Source: Agrobacterium vitis (lineage in GTDB: Bacteria > Pseudomonadota > Alphaproteobacteria > Rhizobiales > Rhizobiaceae). Taken from it: a stretch of DNA of 64,000 nucleotides. The translations under genes and the position numbers were made by a program. Shown one piece after another: positions 51,889 through 60,791 of this stretch (the stretch's first letter is position 1; each line of letters opens with the position of its first letter). Under the pieces are notes generated by a model, which worked only from the letters and a program-made list of their open reading frames with translations, ran no database searches and was not told where the DNA came from. The stretch is taken from the NCBI RefSeq assembly GCF_013426735.1, contig NZ_AP023272.1, forward strand, positions 637,501 to 701,500, written 5' to 3'.

Positions 51889-52793
51889 CATCGACCTTTT
51901 CTGCGCATAGCCGGCAATCGGACGACGAGATCATGGCCAGTGGCGAATACCCGTTGACCCGTCGCGATCTCAACGAAATTGCTGCGATGATCTATGCCGA
52001 TGCCGGGATTGCGTTGAACGATTCCAAGGCTTCCCTTGTCTATTCGAGACTGTCGAAGCATATTCGCAATCTTGGATTGCGTGGCTTTCGGGAGTATTGC
52101 GCGCTCGTGTCGTCCCAGGAGGGGGCCGGGGCGCGACGTGAAATGTTGTCGCATCTGACAACGAATTTCACCCGGTTCTTTCGTGAGAACCATCACTTCG
52201 ATCATTTGCGCACCGAGGTTCTGCCGGGGTTGATCAACCGCGCCAAGGCCGGTGGTCGCGTGCGGATCTGGTCTGCCGCCTGTTCCGATGGGCAGGAGCC
52301 CTATTCCATCGCCCTGACGGTCCTGTCCTTGATGCCGAATGCTGCCGATTACGATTTCAGGATATTGGCAACGGATATCGATCCGAAGATCCTGGCGCTG
52401 GCCCGGGCCGGAGCCTATGACGAAACGGCGCTGGAAACCGTGAGCCCAGCCATGCGCAAGCAATGGTTCCGCGATGTCGATGTCGGTGGACGCCGGAAAT
52501 TCCAGGTCGATGATCGGGTCAAGAAGCTGATCACCTTCAACGAGCTGAATCTGATGGCGCAATGGCCGATCAAAGGACCGTTCGACGTGATCTTCTGCCG
52601 CAATGTGGTGATCTATTTCGATGAGCCCACCCAGGTGAAGATTTGGTCGCGGTTTGCCGGGCTTCTGCCGGAAGGTGGTCATCTTTATATCGGCCACTCC
52701 GAGCGGGTATCTGGCGATCCGAAGAACCTGTTCGATAATATCGGTATCACCACTTACAAATATACCGGCAAGACCGGAGGGCGCAAAGCATGA
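51885..52793 (+). CDS. cheR: Chemoreceptor methyltransferase CheR
   Basis: 302-residue SAM-dependent methyltransferase that methylates glutamates on chemoreceptors for adaptation. The N-terminal helical domain is followed by the catalytic domain: [69 protein letters not shown]. The four bases ATGA overlap both with cheW before it and with cheB after it, showing tight coupling. The two N-terminal residue stretches before [16 protein letters not shown] are not conserved, so the exact start could be 10-15 residues further in. Confidence 0.95.
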   Translation: MTSTFSAHSRQSDDEIMASGEYPLTRRDLNEIAAMIYADAGIALNDSKASLVYSRLSKHIRNLGLRGFREYCALVSSQEGAGARREMLSHLTTNFTRFFRENHHFDHLRTEVLPGLINRAKAGGRVRIWSAACSDGQEPYSIALTVLSLMPNAADYDFRILATDIDPKILALARAGAYDETALETVSPAMRKQWFRDVDVGGRRKFQVDDRVKKLITFNELNLMAQWPIKGPFDVIFCRNVVIYFDEPTQVKIWSRFAGLLPEGGHLYIGHSERVSGDPKNLFDNIGITTYKYTGKTGGRKA

Positions 52794-53827
52794 TATCAGC
52801 CGCTCGCGTTCTTGTCGTCGATGACAGCCCAACCATGCGGGGACTGATCACCGCCGTTCTCAATTCCGATCCGGAAGTCAGCGTCATTGGCCAGGCCAAG
52901 GATGCCATGGAGGCACGTGCCGCCATCAAGCAGCTGAACCCGGATGTGGTGACGCTCGATATTGAAATGCCAAACATGAATGGTTTGGAATTTCTCGAAA
53001 AGATCATGCGGCTGCGGCCGATGCCGGTGATCATGGTTTCGACCATGACCCATCGCGGAGCTGAAGCGACGCTGGCTGCCTTGGAAATTGGCGCATTCGA
53101 CTGTGTCGGCAAGCCGATGCCGGGTGAGGCTCGTCCGTTCGGCGATCTTGCCGAGAAGGTCAAGGCTGCGGCCCGCTCCCAGCGCCGGCAGATCATGCAG
53201 GCAGCGCCTGTTGCCACGCCTGCGGCCGATTTTCGGGTGGGTCGCAAAATCGTGGCGATCGGTTCCTCGACAGGGGGTGTCGAAGCGCTGATTGCCGTGT
53301 TGCAGAAGTTTCCACCTAATTGCCCGCCGACGGTGATTACCCAACATATGCCGCCGACATTTACCAAGAGTTTTGCTGAGCGGCTGAACCGGCTCTGCGC
53401 TCCGGTGGTAGAGGAAGCAACGGACGGTGCCAGATTGCAGATCGGTAAGATCTACCTGGCCCCTGGTGGAGAACGGCATCTGCAAGTGGTGAACGCATCC
53501 GCTCCCAGTTGCCGTTTGCTGGACACGCCCCCGGTCAATGGACACCGGCCATCGGTCGATGTTCTCTTTGATTCGGTGGCGGAATTGGCTGGACGCAATG
53601 CTGTTGGCGTCATACTGACAGGTATGGGACGCGATGGAGCGTCTGGATTGCTCAAAATGCGAAGTGCAGGCGCACGGACCATAGGGCAGAACGAAAAGAC
53701 CTGTGTGGTCTATGGTATGCCTCGCGTTGCCCATGAACTGGGTGCCGTCGAGCATCAATTGCCGCTTGGCTCAATCGGCGAAGAAATTCTCAAACTCACG
53801 GCCGCACGGAAAGAAGGTTATGAATAA
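52790..53827 (+). CDS. cheB: Chemoreceptor methylesterase/deamidase CheB
   Basis: 345-residue response regulator with an enzymatic output. The receiver domain has D11/D12 and phospho-D57 ([12 protein letters not shown]). The methylesterase domain (about 150-345) has the triad S160 (GSSTGG), H186 (TQHMPP) and D282 ([10 protein letters not shown]). When phosphorylated by CheA it removes methyl groups from receptors, opposing CheR. Overlaps cheR by four bases and cheY2 by one. Confidence 0.96.
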   Translation: MISAARVLVVDDSPTMRGLITAVLNSDPEVSVIGQAKDAMEARAAIKQLNPDVVTLDIEMPNMNGLEFLEKIMRLRPMPVIMVSTMTHRGAEATLAALEIGAFDCVGKPMPGEARPFGDLAEKVKAAARSQRRQIMQAAPVATPAADFRVGRKIVAIGSSTGGVEALIAVLQKFPPNCPPTVITQHMPPTFTKSFAERLNRLCAPVVEEATDGARLQIGKIYLAPGGERHLQVVNASAPSCRLLDTPPVNGHRPSVDVLFDSVAELAGRNAVGVILTGMGRDGASGLLKMRSAGARTIGQNEKTCVVYGMPRVAHELGAVEHQLPLGSIGEEILKLTAARKEGYE

Positions 53828-54216
53828 TGTCAATAGCTGAAAAAATTAAGGTCCTGATAGTGGACGACCAGGTGACCAGCCGCTTGCTTTTAAGTGATGC
53901 GCTGACTCAGCTGGGTTTCAAGCAGATCACGGCTGCCGGTGACGGTGAGCAGGGGATGAAGATCATGGCGCAACAGCCCCATCATCTGGTGATCTCTGAC
54001 TTCAATATGCCGAAGATGGACGGTCTCGGCCTTCTCCAGGCTGTTCGCGCCAATCCAGCGACCAAGAAGGCGGCCTTCATCATTCTGACTGCCCAAGGGG
54101 ACAGGGCGCTGGTGCAGAAGGCGGCCCAATTGGGTGCCAATAACGTCCTCGCCAAGCCGTTTACCATCGAAAAGATGAAGGCGGCCATTGAAGCTGTTTT
54201 CGGAGCATTAAAATGA
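53827..54216 (+). CDS. cheY2: Chemotaxis response regulator CheY2
   Basis: 129-residue receiver protein. D13/D14 (LIVDDQVTS), phospho-D58 ([16 protein letters not shown]) and the conserved lysine in VLAKPF are present, with T/A positions as in typical CheY proteins (FIILTAQGD). In rhizobia the CheY encoded between cheB and cheD is the main motor-acting CheY, whose phosphorylated form slows the flagellar motor. It shares its first base with the cheB stop and overlaps cheD by four bases. Confidence 0.95.
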   Translation: MSIAEKIKVLIVDDQVTSRLLLSDALTQLGFKQITAAGDGEQGMKIMAQQPHHLVISDFNMPKMDGLGLLQAVRANPATKKAAFIILTAQGDRALVQKAAQLGANNVLAKPFTIEKMKAAIEAVFGALK

Positions 54217-54767
54217 GTGACGAAGCTGCGGCTCGCAGGGTCCATATTATTCAAGGTGAATACAAGGTTGTCAGCGACCCGAATGTGGTGCTTTCAACCA
54301 TCCTGGGTTCCTGCGTGGCTGCATGCATACGTGATCCCATTGCCGGTGTCGGAGGCATGAACCATTTCCTCCTGCCGGGCTCTGCCAATCCCGGCATGGG
54401 AGGCGGGGATGCCACGCGCTATGGCGTCCATCTGATGGAGTTGCTGATCAACGGCCTCTTGAAGAAGGGAGCTCGGCGCGATCGTCTGGAAGCCAAGATT
54501 TTCGGGGGCGCCAAGACGATTGCGACGTTCTCGAATGTTGGCGAACAGAATGCCGCCTTCGCTGCACAGTTTCTGAAAGATGAAGGCATCAAGGTGGTTG
54601 GCTCTTCCACGGGCGGCGAGCATGGCCGCAAGCTGGAATTCTGGCCGATCAGCGGTCGTGCCCGCCAGTATCCTCTGACAGGAGCGGAAACGCAAAAGAC
54701 CGTGGCCATGGAACAGCGACCGGTCAAAGTGCAAAAGCCGGTGGAAAGCTCAATCGAATTTTTTTAA
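54213..54767 (+). CDS. cheD: Chemoreceptor glutamine deamidase CheD
   Basis: 184-residue enzyme that deamidates glutamines in chemoreceptors, which affects their methylation and signalling. The catalytic cysteine C34 ([11 protein letters not shown]) and histidine H51 ([10 protein letters not shown]) are clear, and a threonine in [10 protein letters not shown] completes the triad. The C-terminal part (about 150-184) is basic and extends beyond the core. It follows cheY2 with a four-base overlap. Confidence 0.95.
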   Translation: MSDEAAARRVHIIQGEYKVVSDPNVVLSTILGSCVAACIRDPIAGVGGMNHFLLPGSANPGMGGGDATRYGVHLMELLINGLLKKGARRDRLEAKIFGGAKTIATFSNVGEQNAAFAAQFLKDEGIKVVGSSTGGEHGRKLEFWPISGRARQYPLTGAETQKTVAMEQRPVKVQKPVESSIEFF

Positions 54768-55074
54768 CGGTTCCGTTCTTTCACAGGCAATCCATATTGA
54801 TCAAAGTTGCGTAACGATTTTGAAGGACAATCCAAGGTATGTGATGCGGCTGACGGCACGATGTATTCGAGCAAGGCTGGCATGAAATGAATGACAATCC
54901 GAACCTTGTTTACGGTTTCGGATGAGCGGAATGGACAACCCCTCGCTCGTTTACACAAGCTCAGGGCGGGACTGAATAAAAAGCATAAATGGTGCGTGCC
55001 GCGCGGCTTTTGTCCGTGGTGGGTTCCGGGAGAACAGAACTGCGAAGCCTGAGTCAGTATTGGAGGCCACGAGC
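54768..55074. other. Gap between cheD and cheT
   Basis: About 305 bases, the longest gap in the che operon. No gene is supported, and neither a strong terminator nor a clear promoter is seen. cheT may be read through from cheD or have its own promoter here. Confidence 0.5.
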
Positions 55075-55431
55075 GTGGAAGAATCACTACCTGAAATTCT
55101 GATGCGTGTTGTGACGGAACTTCACGACGTTGCCTATCTGATCGAGCGGGTCGAGCCGCAATTACTGGAACTGGGTGGCTCAAAGGCGTTGGAATCAGCC
55201 GAGACGCTGAAAGTCTTGCAAGGTATCGATCTCGCCGTGCAGAAATCGCGCGGGTTGGCGGAATTTATCGATACCATTACGGCGGATGTTTCCGATGACT
55301 GGAAAGTGGACATGACGACGGCGCTCAGCCTCGTCAAGCTGGCCGAAATGCAGAAGGCACTGGGCGATGGTTTGCGTCATGGCCATTCGCAGCCTCTCAG
55401 CAAAGTTGCCGGCGATTTCGATTTTTTCTGA
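55075..55431 (+). CDS. cheT: CheT, chemotaxis protein of rhizobial che operons
   Basis: 118-residue, mostly helical, acidic protein (LPEILMRVVTELHDVAYLIE, LKVLQGIDLAVQKSRGLAEF, FIDTITADV, ending in DFDFF). The position between cheD and fliF and the composition match rhizobial orf10/CheT, a small protein related to the CheZ phosphatase fold that takes part in CheA/CheY1 signal termination. GTG at 55075 is chosen as start because GGAGG ends eight bases before it. A TTG at 55060 is the alternative. A terminator follows 120 bases after the stop. Confidence 0.85.
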   Translation: MEESLPEILMRVVTELHDVAYLIERVEPQLLELGGSKALESAETLKVLQGIDLAVQKSRGLAEFIDTITADVSDDWKVDMTTALSLVKLAEMQKALGDGLRHGHSQPLSKVAGDFDFF

Positions 55432-55552
55432 TCTCTGCAAGCCCCGAGAGAGCATTTCCAGCAGAAGTGCGAGGCCGTTTGCCCCCGCAAATACGTAGAA
55501 ATAAAGAGAAAGAATTTTGTAATTCCATAAATACACAAATACTAAAGTGTTC

Positions 55553-55584
55553 AGATCGCTCCTTTCCGGGGCGATCTTCGTTTT
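55553..55584 (+). terminator. Intrinsic terminator closing the che operon
   Basis: Ten-pair stem (AGATCGCTCC at 55553-55562 with GGGGCGATCT at 55568-55577, one G-T), loop TTTCC, then TCGTTTT. It lies between cheT and fliF, so fliF is expected to have its own promoter in 55585-55708. Confidence 0.78.
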
Positions 55585-55708
55585 GGGACATTCGTTTCCG
55601 CACACCGGGCTTCCTTCGCAGGCTTCAGGAAACGCTCGCACAAGCTTCGCGTCCTAGGGTGACACTAGGCCAAAAGCCGTAACCTCATGTTTGACGGTGC
55701 GAGACAGA

Positions 55709-57397
55709 ATGAATCTGTTCAATCAACTACTCCAGGTCTTCAAGAACCTTTCGTCCTTGGGACCGACTAAACTATGGACCCTTGCGGGTGTTGGCGTCGT
55801 TTCGGTGGCGCTGGTTATCGGTGCGGCGTTTTTTATTAATAAGCCTGCCTTTGAGACCCTTTACGTTGGCCTCGAAGCGACAGACGTTAATCAAATCAGT
55901 ATTGCGCTGGCTGAAGCGGGCGTCGGTTTCCAGACTGGCGCCGATGGCAAGAGCATTCAGGTCCAGGCCGGAATGACCGGCAAAGCCCGTTTGTTGCTGG
56001 CCGAACGCGGCCTGCCCAATAGCACCAATGCTGGCTACGAACTGTTCGATAATGTCGGCTCCCTAGGTCTGACATCCTTCATGCAGGAAGTGACCCGGGT
56101 GCGCGCCCTTGAGGGCGAGATTGCCAGGACGATCCAGCAGATCAACGGTATTGCGGCAGCCCGCGTGCATATCGTCATGCCGGATGTCGGGAATTTCCGG
56201 CGCGGCGCGCAGAAGCCAACGGCCTCGGTGATGATCAGAGCCGGCTCCGATGCTGGTCGCAAATCCGCAGCTTCGATTCGCCATCTGGTGGCGTCGGCTG
56301 TACCAGGTCTTGAAGTCGATGATGTCACCATTCTGGATTCGACCGGCCAGTTGCTGGCATCGGGCGATGAGACGGGTGGGGCTGCAAACCGGAATCTCGG
56401 CGTTGCCCAGTCGGTTCAACAGGAAATCGAATCGAACATCGACAAGGCGCTCGCACCTTTCCTCGGTATGGACAATTTCCGCTCCAGCGTCACGGCGCAG
56501 TTGAATACCGACCAGCAGCAGATCCAGGAAACGGTCTACGATCCCGAATCCAAGGTCGAACGCTCGACCCGCACCACCAAGGAAGCGCAGAAGTCGCAGC
56601 AGCGGCAATCCGATACCGCAGCGACTGTGGAGCAGAATATTCCGCAGGCAGCTCCGCAAGCGGGCGGTGCTGGCCCTGAATCGTCCGACCAGCAGGACAA
56701 GAAGGAAGAGCAGACCAACTACGAAATCAACAGCAAGACGATTGCCACCGTCAAGAACGGCTATACGCTGGACAAGCTTTCCGTGGCCGTGGTGGTCAAC
56801 AAGCAGCGTATCGCCACCATGGTCGGCGAGCCGGTCGATCAGGCCAAGATCGATGCCTATCTGGCGGAAATGCAGAAGATCGTCAAATCGGCTGCTGGGC
56901 TCGATGACAAGCGTGGCGACGTGGTGACGCTGACGGCGATGGACTTCCTGGAGAATCAGCTGCTGAGCGAGGCTCCAACCGGACCCGGTGTGATGGAAAT
57001 CCTCAGCCGCAACATGGCGGGTATTATCAACTCGCTTGCCTTCCTCGCCGTTGCTTTCCTTGTTGTCTGGATGGGCATTCGTCCGATGGTACGCTCGATG
57101 GGCGGCGGTGGAACTGCGGCGCTTGAGGGTGGCAGCGACGCTATTGCCGGACTGGAACTGCCCGACTTCTCGCCCGGTCTTGATGCCGGTGCCGGCGGCG
57201 GCCTGATGGATGGCTTTGGTTCCGATTTCGGCTTCGATAGCGCTGATGATGTCCTTGCCCTCGACAATGACCCGAATGGCGGCTTCAACCGTCGCGTCAA
57301 GGAAGGCCCGGAACGGCGCCTGGCGCGTATGGTGGAAATCTCGGAAGAGCGCGCTGCCAAGATCCTGCGCAAATGGGCGGTCGAGAACGCAGCCTGA
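55709..57397 (+). CDS. fliF: Flagellar MS-ring protein FliF
   Basis: 562-residue inner-membrane protein that forms the flagellar MS ring and rotor base. The two membrane helices (about 22-43 and 436-458; LAGVGVVSVALVIGAAFF, SLAFLAVAFLVVWMGI) bracket a large periplasmic ring-building part. This part has PAFETLYVGLEATDVNQI, ARVHIVMPDVGNFRR and VDDVTILDSTGQLLASGDE. The C-terminal tail (KEGPERRLARMVEISEERAA) is the FliG-binding segment. ATG at 55709 (MNLFNQLLQVF) fits the family, while an upstream start at 55691 adds six residues. It has its own terminator. It is the only structural flagellar gene in the window. Confidence 0.96.
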   Translation: MNLFNQLLQVFKNLSSLGPTKLWTLAGVGVVSVALVIGAAFFINKPAFETLYVGLEATDVNQISIALAEAGVGFQTGADGKSIQVQAGMTGKARLLLAERGLPNSTNAGYELFDNVGSLGLTSFMQEVTRVRALEGEIARTIQQINGIAAARVHIVMPDVGNFRRGAQKPTASVMIRAGSDAGRKSAASIRHLVASAVPGLEVDDVTILDSTGQLLASGDETGGAANRNLGVAQSVQQEIESNIDKALAPFLGMDNFRSSVTAQLNTDQQQIQETVYDPESKVERSTRTTKEAQKSQQRQSDTAATVEQNIPQAAPQAGGAGPESSDQQDKKEEQTNYEINSKTIATVKNGYTLDKLSVAVVVNKQRIATMVGEPVDQAKIDAYLAEMQKIVKSAAGLDDKRGDVVTLTAMDFLENQLLSEAPTGPGVMEILSRNMAGIINSLAFLAVAFLVVWMGIRPMVRSMGGGGTAALEGGSDAIAGLELPDFSPGLDAGAGGGLMDGFGSDFGFDSADDVLALDNDPNGGFNRRVKEGPERRLARMVEISEERAAKILRKWAVENAA

Positions 57398-57421
57398 TCC
57401 TTCAATCCAATCGAATAGGGG

Positions 57422-57454
57422 AGCTGCGCTGGCGAAAGTCGGCGCAGCTTTTTT
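57422..57454 (+). terminator. Intrinsic terminator after fliF
   Basis: Eight-pair perfect stem AGCTGCGC (57422-57429) / GCGCAGCT (57442-57449) with a 12-base loop, followed by five T. It lies 25 bases after the fliF stop, so visN is expected to start from its own promoter in 57455-57635. Confidence 0.8.
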
Positions 57455-57635
57455 GTATGGTGCGGATAAGCCACACCTTCTGTACTAATCCCCGTAGCGT
57501 TTAGAAGTTATTTACATACAATAACAACATGGTGATTCGGCATGTTTCGAATGACGCGCCTAACCACGGAATGGGCGGCTTCCGTGGCAAAGCATATAGA
57601 GAGGTGGCCGTTTCGTCCCTTGAAAGGGGAGCCTT

Positions 57636-58382
57636 ATGAGTGTCGAACTCCTTGAGCCTGGGGGCTATCAAGGGATCCGTAGCCAGAAGACGGCGAACAG
57701 GCCTGAAGGGCCCAGGTTGCGTGATGCGATGATCAGGCAGCTTTCCTCGGCAGCGTCCTCAGGAAAGCTTCGGGTGGCAATGCATATCCTGACGGATTAT
57801 GCCGGAGCTTCGCACTATCTCCTGGCGCGATACGACCTTATTCAGGAACATGGGCTGGATTTCGTGGTGACGGCCGACTGGCCGTTCGATCTGGCGCGTG
57901 GGGTTGCCACGGAATTGTCGGCTGCCTGTTCACGGGCCACAGAGCTTGAAAAATGCTTGGGTCTGCTGCAAGCAAAATTCGTGCTCCTGCCTGACGACCT
58001 GGAACTGCCCTTAGGGGCCAGCCGTCAATATTGCTCCGTCATGTTCAATGTTGGGCGCACACGGCTGGCGCTGGTCATGCTTCTTCCGGACGGATTTGTA
58101 ATCTCGCCGGACCGGTTGCGGGACGTGGGTTTGTTGGCAGCCTATTGCGTTAGCCTGTCGACGGGACGGTCGCAGAAAGCAGATCGTGATTTTGAGCTGA
58201 CGGAACGTGAATTGGAATGCCTATTTTGGATTGCTGAAGGCAAGACAAGCGATGAAATAGCCACGATTCTGGGTATTTCCCGCAATACAATCAATAATTA
58301 CATCACCAGTGTGATGCGCAAGACAGCTACGAAAACTCGCTCTGAAGCGATTGCCTACGCGGTTCGCAACAATCTGGTCTAA
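57636..58382 (+). CDS. visN: LuxR-family flagellar master regulator VisN
   Basis: 248-residue transcription regulator. The N-terminal ligand-binding-type domain (about 30-170) is followed by a LuxR helix-turn-helix (ELTERELECLFWIAEGKTSD, EIATILGISRNTINNYITSV). VisN with VisR forms the heterodimer that tops the motility and chemotaxis cascade in rhizobia, through Rem. It has a good AAAGGGGAG site before the ATG. visR follows after 134 bases on the same strand. Confidence 0.92.
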   Translation: MSVELLEPGGYQGIRSQKTANRPEGPRLRDAMIRQLSSAASSGKLRVAMHILTDYAGASHYLLARYDLIQEHGLDFVVTADWPFDLARGVATELSAACSRATELEKCLGLLQAKFVLLPDDLELPLGASRQYCSVMFNVGRTRLALVMLLPDGFVISPDRLRDVGLLAAYCVSLSTGRSQKADRDFELTERELECLFWIAEGKTSDEIATILGISRNTINNYITSVMRKTATKTRSEAIAYAVRNNLV

Positions 58383-58516
58383 CGCCGACTGCCCTTCAAG
58401 GTGACGGTTGGCATTCTAATTCAGGATATCTCGAGTCTTTGATGTCTTGAGACATCCACAACCACTTCAAGATGGAGATGCGTTCGCATCTTCAAGCGTT
58501 GGTATGAAAGGCAGCC

Positions 58517-59272
58517 ATGGCGTTTAATGCAGACATGTCGAGCGGCAGGACAGGATCGGCGGCAGATCTGAAAGCCCGGCTGGCTGCGAACCGGGGCGAT
58601 ATTTTTCCTCGGCTGATTGCCATGCAGAAGACGATCAACGCCCGCAGCTTCGCGGTGTTTCGGGTTGCGGGTTCAGGCCTGCCGCGTAAACGCATGTTGC
58701 AATGCGAATGTGAAAGCTGGGCGGCTAGCGGCATGGTCGGCAGCTATAGCGACGCATTTGTGTCCTGCTATGGCGACCTTCTGCTGAGCCATATCGACGA
58801 TTTGCTGCTGCCTTTGATGTGGAATGCCAAGGACAACGCCACATTCTGTATCAGCAGTGAGTTTGGGGCTTTCGTATCGCGCCTGCCTGCTGGCAATCTG
58901 CCGTTTTCGGGTGTTGCCTTTCCTGTCCGGCTGGGCGCTGTCGGCAATGGCTATGTCATCTTCGCATTAAACGGATCTGAGGATCTCGATAGTGATGTAA
59001 TGATCGACATGCATAATCGCAGCTGCAAGCTGATGATGGACATTCTGTCCCTGAGCGAGCGAAAAGTAGCGCCCTCCGAGGCGTTGAGCGACCGGGAAAT
59101 CGCCTGCCTGCAATTGGCGGGCGACGGGCGGATCAGCGAAGAAATTGCCGAAAATCTCGGCCTCTCGGTCCATACCGTCAATGCTTACCTGGGATCGGCG
59201 ACGATCAAGCTTGATTCGGTCAACCGTATACAGGCAATCGCCAAGGCTATCAGGCTCGGCTATATCAACTGA
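58517..59272 (+). CDS. visR: LuxR-family flagellar master regulator VisR
   Basis: 251-residue partner of VisN with the same layout. The N-terminal sensing domain (about 25-175) is followed by the LuxR helix-turn-helix (EALSDREIACLQLAGDGRIS, EEIAENLGLSVHTVNAYLGS). A small hairpin GATGTC-TTGA-GACATC (58441-58456) and a second AGATGC-GTTC-GCATCT (58476-58491) lie in the gap before it. It probably has coupled or separate transcription from visN. Both regulators are needed for expression of the flagellar, motor and che genes. Confidence 0.92.
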   Translation: MAFNADMSSGRTGSAADLKARLAANRGDIFPRLIAMQKTINARSFAVFRVAGSGLPRKRMLQCECESWAASGMVGSYSDAFVSCYGDLLLSHIDDLLLPLMWNAKDNATFCISSEFGAFVSRLPAGNLPFSGVAFPVRLGAVGNGYVIFALNGSEDLDSDVMIDMHNRSCKLMMDILSLSERKVAPSEALSDREIACLQLAGDGRISEEIAENLGLSVHTVNAYLGSATIKLDSVNRIQAIAKAIRLGYIN

Positions 59273-59356
59273 GTTTCTAAATAGATTTCCCTATCGGCTT
59301 GTTTGCCTGGCAGGAATTTCCGAACCGGTTTGGCGTAAAGCGCTGCCGAAGCGCGA

Positions 59357-60490
59357 TCACTCTGGCTGTTTGGCTTCCAGGAGCCATTCGCGCCAGATGG
59401 CCACCAGGATCGCCATCAGCACCGGGCCGACGAACAGGCCGAGCATGCCCATGGTCTTGACGCCGCCGATCAGGCCGAAGAATGTTGGCAGGAAGGGGAG
59501 TTTGATTGGTCCGCCCACCAGTCTCGGTCGCAATGTCTTATCGACAATGAAAAGCTCCACAGTTCCCCAGGCAAGCAATCCGACCCCTGCAATGGTCGAT
59601 CCGCTGGCAACCAGATAGATCGAGACCAGGGTGAAGGACAGCGGCGCGCCACCGGGAATGAGCGCCATGAAGCCGGTGATAATGCCCAGCGTGACGGGGG
59701 AAGGCACGCCGGCGATCCAATAGGCGAGGCCAAGCACGATGCCTTCGCCGACCGCAATGATCGTCATGCCGGTCACCGTGGAACTGATGGTCAGCGGAAC
59801 CAGACGAGATACCCGTTCCCAGCGACCGGGCAGGATGCGTTCACCGACAATATCAACTTGCGCGACAATCCGCTCCCCGTCGCGATAGACGAAAAACAGG
59901 GCGATCAGCATGAAGAGCAGGGTGAGAAAACTGTGGAAGGCCGAGGAGCCGACCACCAGCAGGCCACGGTAAATCGTGCCGATATTGGCGCCGCTGATCA
60001 GTTGCACCAATTCACCAAGCGCGCCGGGATGGCCGACATATTGATCCCAATGCTCGGAAAGCCAGGCTCCGGCCAGAGGAACCTGGATTAACCATTGCGG
60101 GACCGGCGCGCCGACTTCATTGGCCCTCAAGGCCCAGACGCCCCAGCTTTTCACCTCATCGACGGCATAGATACCAGCAAGTGAAATGGGAACGACAATG
60201 AAGGAGACGACAAGAATGATGGCAATCGTCGCACCAATTGTCCTATTGCCACGGGCGAGGCCCAGGATGCGCCGATAGATCGGCCAGCTTGCAAAGCCGA
60301 TCACCATGGCGGCCAGCAACGGCACGATGAAACCGTAGAAAAAATAGGCGCTGGCCATCAAGACGGCCAGCAGCAGCCAGCGCGCCGCCGAGGTTGGTGC
60401 AACCAGCGCATAGCGCTCTGCGGCAGCTCGCCGTACAGGAACGGCGGGCGGTGTCACGACGCTATCGTTTTTCGCAGTTCTCACGGTCAC
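59357..60490 (-). CDS. AI-2E transporter family (PerM-like) membrane protein
   Basis: 377-residue membrane protein of the AI-2E transporter (UPF0118/PerM) family with about eight hydrophobic segments. LAVLMASAYFFYGFIVPLLAAMVIGFA opens the membrane part, and the C-terminal portion (LGIITGFMALIPGGAPLSF, VDKTLRPRLVGGPIKLPF) carries the family signature around GG-x-L-P. Members export small molecules or act in Na+/H+ antiport, and the autoinducer-2 link is family-based only. GTG at 60490 is chosen because GGAG is seven bases upstream. The longer frame to 60625 has no ribosome-binding site. It converges with visR. Confidence 0.85.
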   Translation of the reverse strand: MTVRTAKNDSVVTPPAVPVRRAAAERYALVAPTSAARWLLLAVLMASAYFFYGFIVPLLAAMVIGFASWPIYRRILGLARGNRTIGATIAIILVVSFIVVPISLAGIYAVDEVKSWGVWALRANEVGAPVPQWLIQVPLAGAWLSEHWDQYVGHPGALGELVQLISGANIGTIYRGLLVVGSSAFHSFLTLLFMLIALFFVYRDGERIVAQVDIVGERILPGRWERVSRLVPLTISSTVTGMTIIAVGEGIVLGLAYWIAGVPSPVTLGIITGFMALIPGGAPLSFTLVSIYLVASGSTIAGVGLLAWGTVELFIVDKTLRPRLVGGPIKLPFLPTFFGLIGGVKTMGMLGLFVGPVLMAILVAIWREWLLEAKQPE

Positions 60491-60656
60491 CAATACACTC
60501 CGAAGTCCAAAAGCCTCTCTGAAGCATGATAACTTCAGCATGAGCCGACGCAGGTCCGCGCCCGGTCGACCGATATTAGTTCCTAATTCCAAAAAGCTTG
60601 TGAAAATATGGCAGCCGCACTGCAAAATATCGTTTATTTCGCTTTTGGCTTAAAAA

Positions 60657-60733
60657 TGGTGATTCCGACGCGATTCGAACGCGTGACCCTCAGATTAGGA
60701 ATCTGATGCTCTATCCTGCTGAGCTACGGAACC
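60657..60733 (-). tRNA. tRNA-Arg (anticodon CCT)
   Basis: 77-base cloverleaf on the minus strand. Acceptor arms GGTTCCG / CGGAATC (one G-T), discriminator A and encoded CCA at 60657-60659. D arm TAGCTCAGCAGGATAGAGCA, anticodon stem TCAGA / TCTGA with loop TTCCTAA, and a TTCGAATC T-loop. The anticodon CCT reads AGG. No integrase or att duplication is seen next to it. Confidence 0.95.
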
Positions 60734-60791
60734 ACTGCCTATCTCCATACAAAAACCCGTTCGTGAAGCCAAGCCTTTTCCTTGCGATATC

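Noticed and set aside
59340..59354. Hairpin GCGCT-GCCGA-AGCGC between visR and the AI-2E gene as terminator
   Set aside because: Only five pairs and no T-run on either strand.
60657..60733. tRNA-Arg as attachment site of an integrated element
   Set aside because: No integrase, no direct repeat of the 3' end of the tRNA and only housekeeping genes on both sides.
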